Positions 37,675-49,814 are shown, counted from the first letter of the stretch. The stretch: DNA of 64,000 nt from Triglochin maritima (GCA_963682175.1 OY821772.1:60100925-60164924); one strand, 5' to 3'. Numbers and translations: made by a program. The notes: a model not told the origin generated them from the sequence alone.

Positions 37675-38060
37675 ACCAAAAACTTTAAATCAACCACAAA
37701 GAAACAAACTTTTCCTCAAAAACTCAACGCAAAAAATCCAAATTAGTTACAAAGAACCACACTTCAAAAAAAGACCAATCAATCATAGAACAAAACCAAA
37801 AACTTCAAATCAGCCACGAAAACCAAACTTTCCCCAAAAACCACCACACAAAAAACTCAAAACAGTTACAAAAAACCACATTCCTCCTCATCTGCAAAAA
37901 CTCAACACAAAAAAACTCAAATCAGCTACAAAAAACCATGTTTCCGAAAAACCCAAGATCAATCCATTACATAACAAAACCCCAAAACTTCAAATCAGCC
38001 ACGAAAACCAAACTTTCCCCCAAAAACATCATACAAAAAACTAAAATCAGTTACAAAAAA
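37675..38060. repeat. A/C-rich tandem repeat block
   Basis: Units containing AACTTCAAATCAGCCACGAA, ACAAAAAACCACATTCCTCC and related words recur two to three times in this block (for example near 37800, 37990 and 37860, 38050). No protein function is supported. Confidence 0.7.
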
Positions 38061-38469
38061 TCACATTCCTCCTCATCCTCGCCTCGAGAAAGACTCCAAC
38101 GCCGACCATTTCCTCCTCTTCCTCGCCGACCAACTACATCGTGACGTCCTAACCAACGACGTCGGCGTCCCAACCTCCTTAAGACTCACTCCCGCGTCAT
38201 CTCCTCGGCATCCCTCTTAGCGATCTCGTCTTCCATCGGGAGAAAATGATGGAGAATGAAAGGTTTGGGGGGATAATGGAAGATTTTGAGAATATATGTA
38301 TGTTGGAAACCAAAGGTCACATAGTTTCGCGTGCATGTGATGTGACACAAAATAAATAAATAATATGTGATTTAATTAATCTTTAGTTTTTGCTGACTGT
38401 ATTGTACACGTCAGACGGCGTCCCGGACGCACAACGGCCATAAAACATTTCCCTTTCTCATTCATTCAA

Positions 38470-38925
38470 GTAACATATTGTTAAGGTTGAGTATAAGAAT
38501 GCCAATACGGGTTACGTGTCGTGTTTGTATCAAATCTATTTACATCCAACCTAATTTACACAAATTCAAACCCGACACATTTATTATACGAATTGAAAAT
38601 GAAAACTCAAACTCAACCCATTTAAAATTGTGTCAACCTGACTTGATCTATCTAATCCAATTATAAAATGTGTTGTGTTCGTGTACAAATTTATTCTTAC
38701 ATGCATAATTGTTATGTACAACAAAACTCAACAACAATTGTTGCAATTTGATCTTGAGGAGATTATGAAAACTAATATAAATAGCTATGCTAAACTCAAA
38801 CTCAATCAATTTAATTACCGTCTTAATCATGTCAATCTAATTATGACTTAAATCCATTTATACCCAACCCAAACCCGTATTTTCTGTGTCGAGTTATCGT
38901 GTCTGACCAAAATTACCACCTATGG
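38470..38925. mobile_element. Possible hAT-like MITE remnant
   Basis: The stretch contains ACCCG/CGGGT-type words, matching in style the fragment at 131-339, and ends AAAATTACCACCTATGG. Ends are degraded and no target duplication was found. Confidence 0.3.
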
Positions 38926-39072
38926 TTTTGACCATTATGAAATATATATTTTTCATAATACAAAATGTTTGTCTCGTCAAATCCATAGTAAATTGGTAAA
39001 ATAAGAAAATTTTGAATATGTGACCAATATAATATATACAAAAATGGAATACAATAGCAAATATTGTACGTT
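38926..39072. other. AT-rich spacer
   Basis: Short AT-rich spacer before the MULE; no feature. Confidence 0.4.
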
Positions 39073-39080
39073 TAAATTAA

Positions 39081-39120
39081 GGGAACTACTATTCTTCGCC
39101 GGAAAACTACTTAAATCGCC
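39081..39120 (+). repeat. Left terminal inverted repeat of the MULE
   Basis: Begins GGGAACTACTATTCTTCGCC. It pairs with 42858-42897 at 34 of 40 bases. Confidence 0.87.
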
Positions 39121-39311
39121 CCAAAAATGATCTCTTTGTCATTAACAAATCAATTAATACCGATTTCGTCTCGTGTCTTTAAACAAGGTGTTTGACTCAG
39201 TTTTACTCACATTCCCAGTGCCGACACCACGAAACTGTCTGGCGAAGCACCAGAATCCGGTGAGGTAACGGGGGCGGAATTTTTTTCCCGACTCGGGCGT
39301 TTGGCTAAGCC

Positions 39312-39489
39312 GCCTCCACCCAGGTGGAGGCATCTGGATAAGCCGCCTCCACATAGGTGGAGGCGGTTTAGCCAGACGCCTCCACCTTGCTGGAGGCGGC
39401 TTAGATGCACGCCTCCACAAAGGTGGAGGCGTCTGTCTAACACACCACCACGTATGCGTGTTTGGGAGACGCCTCCACCTTGGTGGAGG
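39312..39489. repeat. Array of five GC-rich hairpins in the MULE 5' region
   Basis: Five near-identical palindromes built on GCCTCCAC/GTGGAGGC with 2-6 base loops lie at 39312-39331, 39343-39366, 39377-39398, 39409-39432 and 39472-39489. The arms are conserved while loops (CA, ATAG, CCTTGC, AAAG, TT) and spacers vary. They lie just upstream of the transposase start. Confidence 0.9.
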
Positions 39490-39562
39490 TGGCGTAGCGA
39501 GACGTCCGATTTTGTTTTTGATTTTTTTTATTTTTTGTTAAATTCAAATTTATCAGGTTCCG

Positions 39563-41594
39563 TTGCAAGATTTCGGTGGTGATGGAGTAGATTACAGTGA
39601 GTTTTTTGACATTAGAAAAATATTTACAACAATCGAGGAAGGTTGTAAATGGGCGAAACAAATTGCAATAGGAGCCGGATTTTTTTTGGTTATATCATCG
39701 TACAAACCAAAAGCAGATAACCGGATGGATTGTTACCTCAGATGTGATCGCAGACGTGAGATGAGTTCTCGTGATACGAGTATTGCACTGCGAAAGAATA
39801 CGAAAAGAAAAGGTTGTGGTTGTCGGTTTTTGGTAAAAGTGGTGGAGCGACGAGATCGTGATGGATGGGTTATTGTTTCTAGTAGCATCTATGGGCAGCA
39901 CAACCACCCATTGACAGTTTATTCAGAGGGTCACCGACAGGTCAGCGGACTTAGTGTTGGGGCAAAGCAAATTGTTCGTGATATGACAGATGCACAAGCA
40001 AGACCCCGTAACATTTTGTTGGCGGTAAAGAAGAAATTTCCGGATGATAATCCGAATCAAAGACACATTTACAACTTCAGAGAGTACATGAGGAGGACGA
40101 AATCTGAAGACAGGAATCCCGCGCAGCAGTTTCTCAGAGAGGCAGTGCAGCATAAGTATTTGCAGATGAAGAAACTAATGTCTTGACTCACGCATTTTTG
40201 GCACATCCGACTTCAGTTCAGTTGTTGCGTACATACCCATTCGTAATCTGTATGGATTCGACGTATAAGACGAACAAGTACAAGATGCCTTTGTTTGAGA
40301 TGGTTGGAGTTACTCCAACAAACATGAATTTCCTCGTCGGATATGCTATTTTGCAGGATGAGACCGAGTCTAGTTACCGGTGGGTGTTGGAGAGGTTGCG
40401 AGATCTGTTATTGGATATTGTTAGCCCGACAGCAATAATTACGGACCGGGAGATGGGTCTGATGCGACCAGTGACAGAGGTTTTTCCTGAGTCAGCTCAT
40501 TTACTATGCACCTGGCATATCAACAAAGACGTGTACAACTACGCATACCACGTATTCGGCAAGGACAAGCAGTCTGCAGAGATTTTCAGGCGTGGAAGGT
40601 GGAGGAAAGTCATGATTTCTGATTCACATACGGATTATGATAGAGCAGTCCGTAATCGGAAAGATTCTTTCAAGTCCTCGCCAGTGCTCACGGAGTATGT
40701 GGAAGACACGTGGTTGGTGCATAAGGAAAAATTCGTGTTGAATTGGACGAATAAAGCTTTTAATTTCGGCAACACTACGAACTGCAGGGTGGAAAATGCA
40801 CATTCGGCTCTGAAATAGTGGATCACTACATCGACTGCCGCTCTCGACACTCTTTTCGACCGCGTGAACTCGTCTATTGAAATGCAGCTGACGAATATTC
40901 AGAACTTTCTTGAAGATTTGAGACGTCGAAATTTGGCACAGTACATAGGTCCTCTGTTTCAACATATAAATGGCCGAGTTTCGCATCACTGCTTGTTGTT
41001 AATGACTCAGGAGTTGAAGTGAATGGAGGACTTATGTGATGAAATTGAATATCGTTGTGGGTGTGCTTTCCTGACAACACATGGGATTCCTTGTGTCTGT
41101 ACCATGTACGAGTGTTTGGCGTCAGGTGATGGAATTTATTTAGAGCAGATTCATCCATTCTGGAAAACACTTGTTATCGGAGAAGGAGTCCAGATGTCAG
41201 AGTTTGTTGATCGGTCAGCACAAGACGAATTGATTGGGGCGGGGGAGTTTGTGGCGAGGATCATTATATGGAGGTTTGGTCCGACTTGTTTCCTATTGCT
41301 AATTTTTACAAGTGTGCGGTCATGTATTTCGCAGTGGGAACGGAAGGGTCGTTGTTCCCGTGTCTTACTGTTCTACCTTGGGAGTGTCCGTCTGCCATGA
41401 CGAGGCCTGTCAGAGAGTTAGTCATTGTCATTTAGGGAGTTACATACATTTTATTCGTTTGGAATTACTTGATGATTTCCCAGTACCTCCTATAGCGACC
41501 TTATGGTATCAAATGCGAGATGAGAGTGTTGTTGAATGGGAGGATCAGTACCAAAGTAGGATGGAGTATTGGAACCGGTTACGTGGTACATTTT
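39563..41594 (+). pseudogene. MULE transposase (FAR1/MuDR-like), broken
   Basis: The N-terminal part has a FAR1-like zinc-binding fold (CYLRCD, GCGCRF, GQHNHPL at about 39735-39910). The MULE DDE domain shows CMDSTYKTN (first Asp about 40254), ITDREMGL (second Asp about 40443) and LCTWHINKDV. A SWIM-type CxC...HxxC segment follows (RCGCAFLTTHGIPCVC, about 41055-41103). The last 90 codons (41312-41594, another frame) resemble the C-terminal region seen in OTU-bearing MULE proteins. Breaks: frame change near 40180, TAG at 40816-40818, TGA at 41020-41022, further frame change between 41240 and 41320. An intact protein would bind the element ends and cut and paste them; this copy is inactive. Confidence 0.85.
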
Positions 41595-41875
41595 GATTGT
41601 AATTTGTAATGTTTTTGTAATGTATAATATATCGTGTATTTCTACTTATATCGTGTTGTTCTTTTACCGTATTTTAAATTTAAATATTATTTGATATCTA
41701 AAGAAATAAGTTTAAAATATTTTCGTGAAAAATAAATATTAAAAAATACGATAGTCAAAGAAAGATGTAGAAGATATGTTCGTCAGAAATAAATAACAAG
41801 AGTACACAAATAAACATAAGCAAATACCAACAAATGTAGTAACAGTGCAACAAAACGAAAGTAAAAGCAAGACAA

Positions 41876-42180
41876 CTACAGCTCAGCATCTGAATCATGG
41901 TCCGAAATGCCCAACTGGTTGTTCCAATCCTTGATCAGGCGATCCCAATCTGTACATGAAATTCTCGTCGCCTCACTCGGCATGACGTCTCTCTCTCGCA
42001 AGAACGGCTGCGTACACCGTATCGCCCTACTCATCCACTGTATGTAAAATAAAAATTAGCGTACAATAACAAAATATACTTTACAATTAAATATAAAATT
42101 AGATAAACTTACCGCATCGGCACATGTCCTATCCAGTGGTCTCTCCGGTCTAGTGGATGACGAGGACCTGACTCGTCTGC
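41876..42180 (-). CDS. Possible spliced antisense gene within the MULE (partial)
   Basis: On the minus strand an open stretch ending at 42113 (RSSSSTRPERPLDRTCADA) has a good donor (GCG|GTAAGT). An acceptor TTTTACATACAG at 42038 leads in the same phase to 41876-42037, encoding WMSRAIRCTQPFLRERDV and a tail ending ISDHDSDAEL before a TAG. No start codon was found; an upstream TAG in this frame implies a further 5' exon or decay. I do not recognise the protein. Some autonomous MULEs carry a second gene beside the transposase; this could be a remnant of one, or a captured host gene fragment. Confidence 0.4.
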
Positions 42181-42529
42181 TATACTACGTACCGCGCGTA
42201 AGGGAATTGATTTCCCTTTTCCTCCACGGTAACCCGATGACTATTAATTCAATTTAAAAATACAAATTTATTAATGATTTTACTAAAATAATTAAACTAA
42301 TTAGTAACTTAATAATCAATTTATTTAGCAATTATCACAATTATTCAATAATCCTTTACTAAAATCGTACACAGCTAATTACTAACATAATAATCAATTT
42401 ATTTATTAATTATCACATTTTATAATTAATAAACGATTTACTAAACTAATTTAACTCATTATTAACATAATATTCAATTTATTTCAATTTTATCACAATT
42501 TATAATCAATTTTAACAAAAAAAAACCCG

Positions 42530-42655
42530 GGCATCTGTCGGAGACGCCTGCCCAACGTGGGAGACGTCTCCCGCAGTCGTCTGTTCAGGGGGGAGGCGGT
42601 TCCCGCGACCGCCCTCTCATTGGGTCGGGCGTCTCCCGCGGACGCCCAACTCAAA
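42530..42655. repeat. GC-rich palindromic block at MULE right side
   Basis: Includes the perfect 14-bp palindrome GGGAGACGTCTCCC (42559-42572) and repeated GACGCC/GGCGTC words, shared with the left hairpin region's GACGCCTCC words. Confidence 0.6.
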
Positions 42656-42857
42656 AATGTTTTTTTAAATTAATTGAAATAAACAAGGTAATTTACCAGA
42701 TGTGAGTAGTCAGGGGTCTCCGCTGGTTCTTTTCCTGGCCTCCGAGACTTCTTATGTGGTGAATAGAAGAGTGATATGAAGAGAAAGTTGTGTTAAAAGA
42801 GTGAAATGAGGAGTTATATTAGTAGAAAGTGTAGAGGGACAAAATGGTAATCTTACA

Positions 42858-42897
42858 GGCAATTTAAGTAGTTTTACGGCGACGAATAGCAGTTCAG
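42858..42897 (-). repeat. Right terminal inverted repeat of the MULE
   Basis: Reverse complement begins CTGAACTGCTATTCGTCGCC. It pairs with the left end at 39081-39120. Confidence 0.87.
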
Positions 42898-42905
42898 TAA
42901 ATTAA

Positions 42906-43600
42906 ACTAGTGTTTTTGCACGTGCTCGCATGTGCACTTTCCCATTAACTATCTAATATAACGACTACTTTCATTTCGTGTGTGGAAATAAGACAATATG
43001 TTATGAAATGGTTTAGTGTTTTAATGCTTGACATTTTATTATTTCAAATTCAGATGAGCAACTAACATTACAGGTATATCCAAATCTTTTCAGACCAACT
43101 TTATATCATATCGAGAAATGGATTTTTGTCAAATGTACAAGATATATAAGTTGGGTTTATAAGGATTTTGACACACTAACTAGAGTTAACTTAAGTTAGG
43201 AGATCTATATCTTGAGACAATTAAGATTAAGGAACGAATCCCAACAGTCCCCTTCACATGTATGGGACATTTGAGATTTAAAATGGGACGTGTAATAAAA
43301 TAATAAAATATATAAAAAAAAGAATTTCTGAAGAAACACATTATTAAGGGAGAACCAAACATGGAATTATAATACATTATTAAGGTAGAACCAAACACAC
43401 TCACAGTCATAGTAGATGCAAACTTTTTTGTTGTTAAAATATCAGTTTTTTCCGAAAAATACCGATACTTTAAGAATAAAATTTACTGAAAGGAGATCAA
43501 ATGCGTGAAAATGATTAAAACGAACTTTCTTTTGGACAATTGAGCTTACAAAAGTAAAAATGAAACTAAAAAAATGACAAGGCGAAGATTTTTTATGCCC
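42906..43600. other. Spacer and 3' flank of the GUX gene
   Basis: AT-rich DNA between the MULE and the GUX stop codon; it must contain the GUX 3' UTR. A short direct repeat ACATTATTAAGG.AGAACCAAAC occurs at about 43338 and 43374. No gene is seen. Confidence 0.5.
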
Positions 43601-46600
43601 TCACGGGAACTGTCGAGAATCCGTTACATTTAGCTTCCAATGTCCGTCAGTAAAGTTTTCTTTCCTGGCATTATTTCGATCTCTCTCTAAACTCTCTATT
43701 CTCTTATCCCAGAGCCCACAAAAGGGTTTGAGCTTCTCGTCCATGTGGTCGTACAACTTCCACCACCGTCGGTGAGCCGCATCGCTGGCGAAGATCCTCT
43801 GGTTTTTCAAGTTCCAGTTGCAATCGTAGTCTCTGTCAGCAAAAGTTGTACATATATTTTATTTTGTTTGCTAAAATAAAATAAAATTGTCTAAACTTCC
43901 AAAAAGTGGAAGTATAAGAATTTGGCCAAGAAATTAAAAAAGAGCAAAATTTACAGGAAAGCCCTCGAAGTTAGTTGTTACATGCACTCATCACATACCT
44001 ATAGCAAAGCCATGGTTTGATGCCAAGGAAGTGAACGGCGAAGAGGACAGGGGGTTCGAAATCGAAGGCATTGTCGTCCATGGTGACATTGTTCCACGAT
44101 CTGATCTTCAAAAAATTGACCCTATTCGGCAGGCGATGCCACCAGACGAACACCTCATTAAGGAACCCTTGGTCCCCGCCGTTATACGAGACGATTTCGG
44201 TTGTCCGTTCCATCAACATGTCGAACGTGCAATTCGACGGCTCGATGACCATGATCCCTGAGTTGAAGATCACGCCATCGTTGCCGACTGCGGACAACTG
44301 GGGTATGTGGAAGAGGAGGTCGAGGTTACGGAGGACAATGATGTCTGAGTCGATAAAGACGAGCTTGGAGTAGAATGTGAGCTGCCAAAGGCGGAGCTTG
44401 CTGTAGTTGTACTCGTTGTAGGTGTGCTCGCGGGCGTGGGGGTTGCGGATGCGTTCAATGAGGCGGAGGGACCACCCGGCCGCGGCTAGGCCGGCAAGCT
44501 TTGTAGCCGGAATAGAGGCGTCGTGGAGGAGGATTAGGTCGCGGATTGTGCCAGAATGAATGAGGGATTGAGCTAAGGATATCGCACCACATACATAACG
44601 ATCCGAGGAGTGGATTACAGTCACGTATGCTTCGCGCTTCGACGTGGGTATTGTAGTTCTAGTTGTAGTTGTAGGTGAGGATATGTTGGTGCCATTAATC
44701 TTCGTTAAACCTGTTGTTATTTGCTTAGCAATGAAGAAACACTCTAATAATCGCTTCACAATTATTATTATTATTATTATCGAATCTTGTCGATCCATGT
44801 TTGGTTAGTTACACGACAATTACACGTCGTCAGGTGGTGGGTCAGCAACATTACTTTTGGCTTTCAACTTTATTGAATTTATATTTCGATCTCCAAGATT
44901 TTTATAGATTTTGATCCTAAAATTATATTTGGATTTTAACCCTTGAAAAATAATTATAAATGTAAATGGAATTTCAAACCTAATAAATTATACTAAAATT
45001 TCCGAACCATCTACACTAAAAATCCAGGCACCGTTCCAGTGCAAACAGACCGTCATGATCCCTACAACGTGAGGCACTTATCTTTGTAGTTTAAAGCTAG
45101 TTTTGCTTTGGTTTGGTTGTACTTGTGGCTCATGCCAAATACCAACTCTGTCTGATATATCAACCTGATTTATTTATTTTTTAAATCCTCGACTAGTAGA
45201 CTAGATCTGGAAAAAAAGTAGTTTAATGATGTGGACCTCCGGAATTGTGTTCTTAACTGGTGAAAGTACTTGCGATTTTCCCCCAAAATTATTTAAGGGG
45301 CATCCATGAAGTTATCTGGCTTAGTTTAGTCAAACAAATCCCAACCATGCATTTCCTTAGATGGTATTAACTAACATTCAATGGTTATTATGGAATATAT
45401 CATATATCCATTCTAAAATGTGGCAAGTAATTCAATTATTTTAAATTACGTTAGTAGCTTAAATGTCATTTCATTGAAACCTTTGAAAACAAAAAAAGAA
45501 TCTCTTTAAACACTAACCAATTAATTAGCTCGTCCCTCTTGAAAACGAATGTAAGCTTGATTTTATTTTTTACAGTACCCGAACCTTTTGAGATCGCTTT
45601 TACTTGACAACAGGTGACTTATGGTTCTAAATTTGTATAATTTTTTTTGAACGTAGATACAATAATGTTTTTATCAAGTGTATTCACGGAGAAATGCCTA
45701 AGACCCCAACTTGTATCTCTACATTGCTTGGAATTGAAAATTGAAATCGATAAAATACGGATACAAATTAAAGAAATAGAGAGAGATATAGGCGTTGACC
45801 ATTTACCAATTAATCCAATCCAACATTATGCATACCTTCTTCCAATGACAAGGCCAACTTGCATGATCCCACCGGCAAAGCCAACTTCTCCACCAACCTC
45901 TCCGCCTCGACCTCTAACAACCACCAATCCTCCTCCCTACTCACCACGTCGTCGCACCGGAATACATCAAATAACGGCCGGCAAGGGCTTCTCGCCGCCA
46001 CCCTCACCTTCCCATTCTTATTTCTTTTCCCTTTTTCCGTTGCAACTTTCGCCGCCGCCAAGTGCACTTGCAGCCTCCACACGTCCCTCCCCCTCCCCTC
46101 GTCTGAGAAATTGCACGGAAACTCCACAACCACCACATCCACCTTTGGGAGTCCTGGTGTTGGAAATATAGTCGTTTGTGAAAGTTGTGTAACACTTTAT
46201 AATAGAATTAATATTTTATAAAAACATCTTAATTAAGTACTTAAATTTTAAAAAGAAATTGAGTAGGTATATAACTAAATCACAAATGAATTACCTGCCA
46301 AATCCGGCAATGGGATGACGGGACATCTGGCCGCCTTATCATCCTCATCGATCCTCACCGGGAACAAGTCCTCCCACCGGACTTTATCAGACACTCTGTC
46401 GAAGCCCAGCTCCACCACCCGGCCCACGGCACGCCAACTCTCGGCTTGCTCCTTGTCCAAGTTGACCACCCCAATGTTCATCCCCCGGGACCACCCAATA
46501 ATGAAATTCGGTATCGGCGCCGTTGCGTTCTTGTGGCAACCGCCGAGTAGGCACCGGACAACGGAGGCCCGATCCAAATCGTAGATTGAGAAGGGTAAGA

Positions 46601-46733
46601 GGAGCACCACGACGTAGGCGAGGAGGAAGAAGGTCAGCAAAGCTAGGTTTAGTTTGAGAACGAAGGCTTTACGACCTGTGAGCTGCTGCTTCATGGCCTC
46701 CACTAGTCCTCCTCCTTGCCTTACAGACGCCAT
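43601..46733 (-). CDS. GUX-type UDP-glucuronate:xylan glucuronosyltransferase (GT8)
   Basis: Four exons on the minus strand: 46733-46295, 46153-45836, 44710-43999, 43832-43601; 566 residues with matching phases. A short cytosolic start is followed by one membrane segment (residues 28-46, LNLALLTFFLLAYVVVLLL), giving a type II Golgi topology. The luminal part has the GUX-specific stretch RDVWRLQVHLAAAKV and CRPLFDVFRCDD, then the GT8 domain with VTVIHSSDRYVCGA, metal-binding DSD at 373-375, NSGIMVIEPSNCTF and YNGGDQGFLNEVFVWWHRLP. The end ANFTDGHW-like block is also conserved. GUX enzymes add glucuronic acid side groups to xylan of secondary walls. Which GUX clade this belongs to cannot be decided by eye; sequence divergence suggests one of the less studied (GUX3/4/5-like) members. 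Confidence 0.92.
44711..45835 (-). other. Intron 2 of the GUX gene
   Basis: 1.1-kb intron with donor GTATGC (45835) and acceptor CAACAG (44711). It includes an (ATT)n run at 44761-44780. No nested gene is seen. Confidence 0.8.
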
Positions 46734-49000
46734 GATTGAGTTCTTCTTTCAGCTTGTTAATTGGTTGGCTTGTGTCAATATACATATATATGTGGATGTT
46801 TTTGGTAAATATGTTTTAATTAATTAATTATGCAAATTAAACATGATGTTAACATGAGGAATTAAAGTTTCTTAAATTTATTGAATGTTGATCCTAAACT
46901 AGATCAAATCAAAAGTAAAGAAAAAGAGTAGTGTATATATGGTGTAACTGATTATTTTTTTGTGTGTAAAAACTAGGAAATAGATAAAATATTGTTGAAT
47001 GTGAAATTTATAAAAAGTCATTATTAATCCTGAATCGTAATGTTAGCATAACAAAACATTGCTTATGATTTATTCGTTGATATAGTTGGGATATCTTCCT
47101 AGTCTGGTATATATAGTTGTTATTGCCCAACGTCAGAATTTGTATATTTTGTGTTTCTCTATATATATTTTATATTAATTTGCTACAAAATCAAACCATT
47201 TTAACCATTCTTTTGTAATTGAGCTCGTTGTACAGCACTTCCAAAATACTGTGATCTAAAACTTCGAAGCACACCAAGATATTCATAAACACACAATAGA
47301 TGTATGGTTTAAAAATATATATCAAATAATATATCATATATATCTAGCAACATGATAGATTACTGATGGGAAACATACTACTAATTAAGTTTCTTAATAT
47401 ATGGCAAAGAGTGCTCCAAGTTTTTCTTAACGCGCGATTGCCTTTTGAAGGACATAAAAATTGCAGCAGATCAATGATACTCGAAAGGTCAACGGACGAG
47501 ACTAAAAGTTCGGCCAACAAAACACAGCACATCGTCATCTAAAGGAACGTGCAATTTTTCTTCTTCTTTTGCATAACATAAATTATAGAGCTGAGTTTAT
47601 AAATAACTAATCATGATGACTTTTCCCTTTCCAACCAGCCAGTAACAAAAATACAAAATGGATATGCAATGCAACCTATTTTAAGCAACATATATATCCT
47701 CCACTATCAACAATATTCATTCATAAGTCATGAGTAGGTTTTTATTAACCCGAAAGAAGTTAAACGTGGATGATTTGCATAATTGAGGAAAAAATCAAAA
47801 AAAAAAACCAACGTCAGAAATAAATGATACACGTACTTACTGAAATACTCAACATGCAGGGTTACAAGATGAAGTAATGAACTAGAAGTGATAACTGCAG
47901 TTTTATTTTTACTTTTTGAATAGTCAAGATTGTAGACTACCTTAAGTGCAAAAGAGGTGCCCTCCCCAAGCTCTGTCTACATTAAACAAATACACTTGCA
48001 CGTCTTCACCCAACAACTTCAATTTCCGAGACTGCTAAAATGAAATATTGTATATGCAAAGTTAATTGGTTCAACAATCGAATGTGTTTTTTTTGCAAAA
48101 ATACTCTTCGATCGAAAAGGCAGTATCACTTGTCTCTTCTTAAAATACTCCCAACTTAGGGATCTACGATTTGTAATTTCTACATGCATAATTAAACATG
48201 ACATATAATTAGATGAGCACTTCACTAGACATGCAAATAGTTACATCTCGTTGGACGCTCCCACCATTCCAAAGTTTATTGGTAGATGATGTGTTGTTTT
48301 CACATGGATGCTACCAAATGCGACCTATGTAAGCAACATACAACAACCCATACCTGCCCTAATCTTTATACTCCCCCTCACCAACTAAACTGGTTTATAT
48401 AAAGCTAAAATCGTGCATTAACTGAAGTCATCTGATAAGACTATTAGTTTCTTTTTGCTTCTCCATTTTATGCCATAAAGGTGTTAAAAAGTAAGGCATA
48501 GGGAGAGACCAAGCAAATTGAGTGGCTAATGCCTAATACTACCTTTAAATGATGCGTAAAAGCAAATGAATTTAATTTTGACATCGTAACTACCTTAATT
48601 AGCAGCTTCTCCTTTGCTTCCAATTACCAATAGTCCAATATATAATACAACTATGGATTGAACCTATGTTCCTCCAAGCTATCAAAATACTGTGTTAGAT
48701 TACCAAGTGCCTACAACGCACACGTATATGTATATTTATTTTAACGTTCCTTTGGTTTGCTTCTGTTTGTGCGAAGTTGTTCGCCAGTTCGATTATTAAG
48801 ATGGTGCTCACGTAGTAGTTATTTGGATAAGACGTGGTGGACATGAGATAGTTATCATCTGAATAATTTATTGGGGACCTTGGAGCTGTTTGATTTAGAA
48901 ATTGAACTAGTATATAATAATAATACAAGTCACAAGAGGGAGCCTCAGCCTCAGCCAACTGTTCAAGTAAATTAACTGTGTTAAAGAAAATTATACTATT
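46734..49000. other. Upstream region of the GUX gene and spacer
   Basis: AT-rich DNA. A TATATATGTA-type word at about 46781-46792 could be the GUX TATA region on the minus strand, about 50 bp before the ATG. No gene or transposon end was recognised up to the copia target site at 49001. The original 3' flank of the WDR70 gene should lie in the last part, displaced by the copia insertion. Confidence 0.45.
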
Positions 49001-49005
49001 AGTCA

Positions 49006-49814
49006 TGTTGTTGTTTACCTTGAATATGTGTTTAAAGTATTAGTGCAGAAAAACAGACAATCGGTCGACCGGAAGGAGTGTTTCGGTCGACCGAATGTGT
49101 GTTGGTTCGTCCAACAAAGTGCATGTCGTTTTTCGGTCGACCGGAACTTAAGTGTACGGTCGATCGGGCACACAATTGGAGTTAGGCAAAAGTTACTGTC
49201 GATTTTCGGTCGACCTGAACCTTGGATTCGGTCGACCGGAACTTAAGTGTACGGTCGACCGATTATGCACTCGCGCAGGCCAGAAAAGTTACTGTCGTTT
49301 TTCTGTTGAACGGGACTTCAATATCGGTCGACCGTTTGCGATACAGTTATTGGATCGGTCGACTGTTTGGACCGTTCGGTCGACCGTTTGGACCCAGTTC
49401 TGCCCACGTTTTGCATATTTCTCCACCCGATTTTGGTACAACTTATACTTGTTTTGGCCTACTATATAAAGGCAATTTCGTCCCTTTTGTTTAGGGTTAA
49501 TTTCCTATTGTCCACTTTTGCATTCTAGAGAGAAAAGAGAGAGAGAACATCTTTGTGATTCGGTGGGAGAGATTTTGAGTCGGGTATCTCGTCGGTTCGT
49601 TCGCGTCTCCTTGCAAGCATCTCTTGTAATACGTTTCTCTATAGTGGATTTGAGTTGTGTCGTCCGTGGTTTTTCCCGCATTGGGTTTCCACGTTAAATC
49701 TTGCGTGTTTGTGTGGTTTGGATTTTGGATTTGCGTTTTGTTCTCAAGATTAGCCAATTGGATTTGTCGTTTTCTGTTCTACTGCGTATTTGAGATTGCT
49801 TTTAATTCCTAACA
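49006..49814 (+). repeat. 5' LTR of the copia element (809 bp)
   Basis: TATATAAAGG lies at about 49464. An array of about ten CGGTCGACCG words (49055-49390) ends about 75 bp upstream of it. Compared with the 3' LTR it lacks two blocks of about 50 bp. Confidence 0.93.
49055..49390. repeat. CGGTCGACCG palindrome array (copia 5' LTR)
   Basis: About ten full or single-mismatch copies of CGGTCGACCG in 335 bp, with sequence between them not repeated exactly. The 3' LTR carries the same array with extra units at 55825-56255. Confidence 0.88.

Larger units (their letters stand above)
36659..38453. mobile_element. MULE-like non-autonomous element filled with tandem repeats
   Basis: Imperfect inverted ends are GGGTCCTTATACACGGCCG...GTGCGTCTCGGACGC on the left and, reversed, GGGAAATGTTTTATGGCCG...GTGCGTCCGGGACGC on the right. 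TTTCTCATT, a 9-bp direct repeat, flanks both sides (36650-36658 and 38454-38462), as expected for Mutator-like elements; the left TIR starts a few bases inside. There is no transposase. The interior is nearly all degenerate tandem repeats, followed by a GC-rich piece at 38060-38230. Confidence 0.6.
39081..42897 (+). mobile_element. Mutator-like element (MULE) with terminal inverted repeats
   Basis: The left 40 bp (39081-39120) match the reversed right 40 bp (42858-42897) at 34 positions; both contain CTATTC and AAAACTACTTAAAT. TAAATTAA flanks both sides (39073-39080 and 42898-42905), consistent with the 8-11 bp duplications of MULEs. Inside are a hairpin array near the left end, a broken transposase gene, a possible antisense gene and a GC-rich palindromic block near the right end (42530-42655). 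Confidence 0.87.

Noticed and set aside
37469..38044. 191-codon open frame on the + strand
   Set aside because: It reads through the CCTTTTTAA and A/C-rich tandem repeats of the MULE-like element; the Phe/Leu and Lys/Asn runs come from the repeats.
44031..44373. Overlapping + strand frames
   Set aside because: Antisense to the GT8 domain exon of the GUX gene.
45647..46171. 174-codon + strand frame
   Set aside because: It is antisense to GUX exon 2, which has family motifs and matching splice phases.
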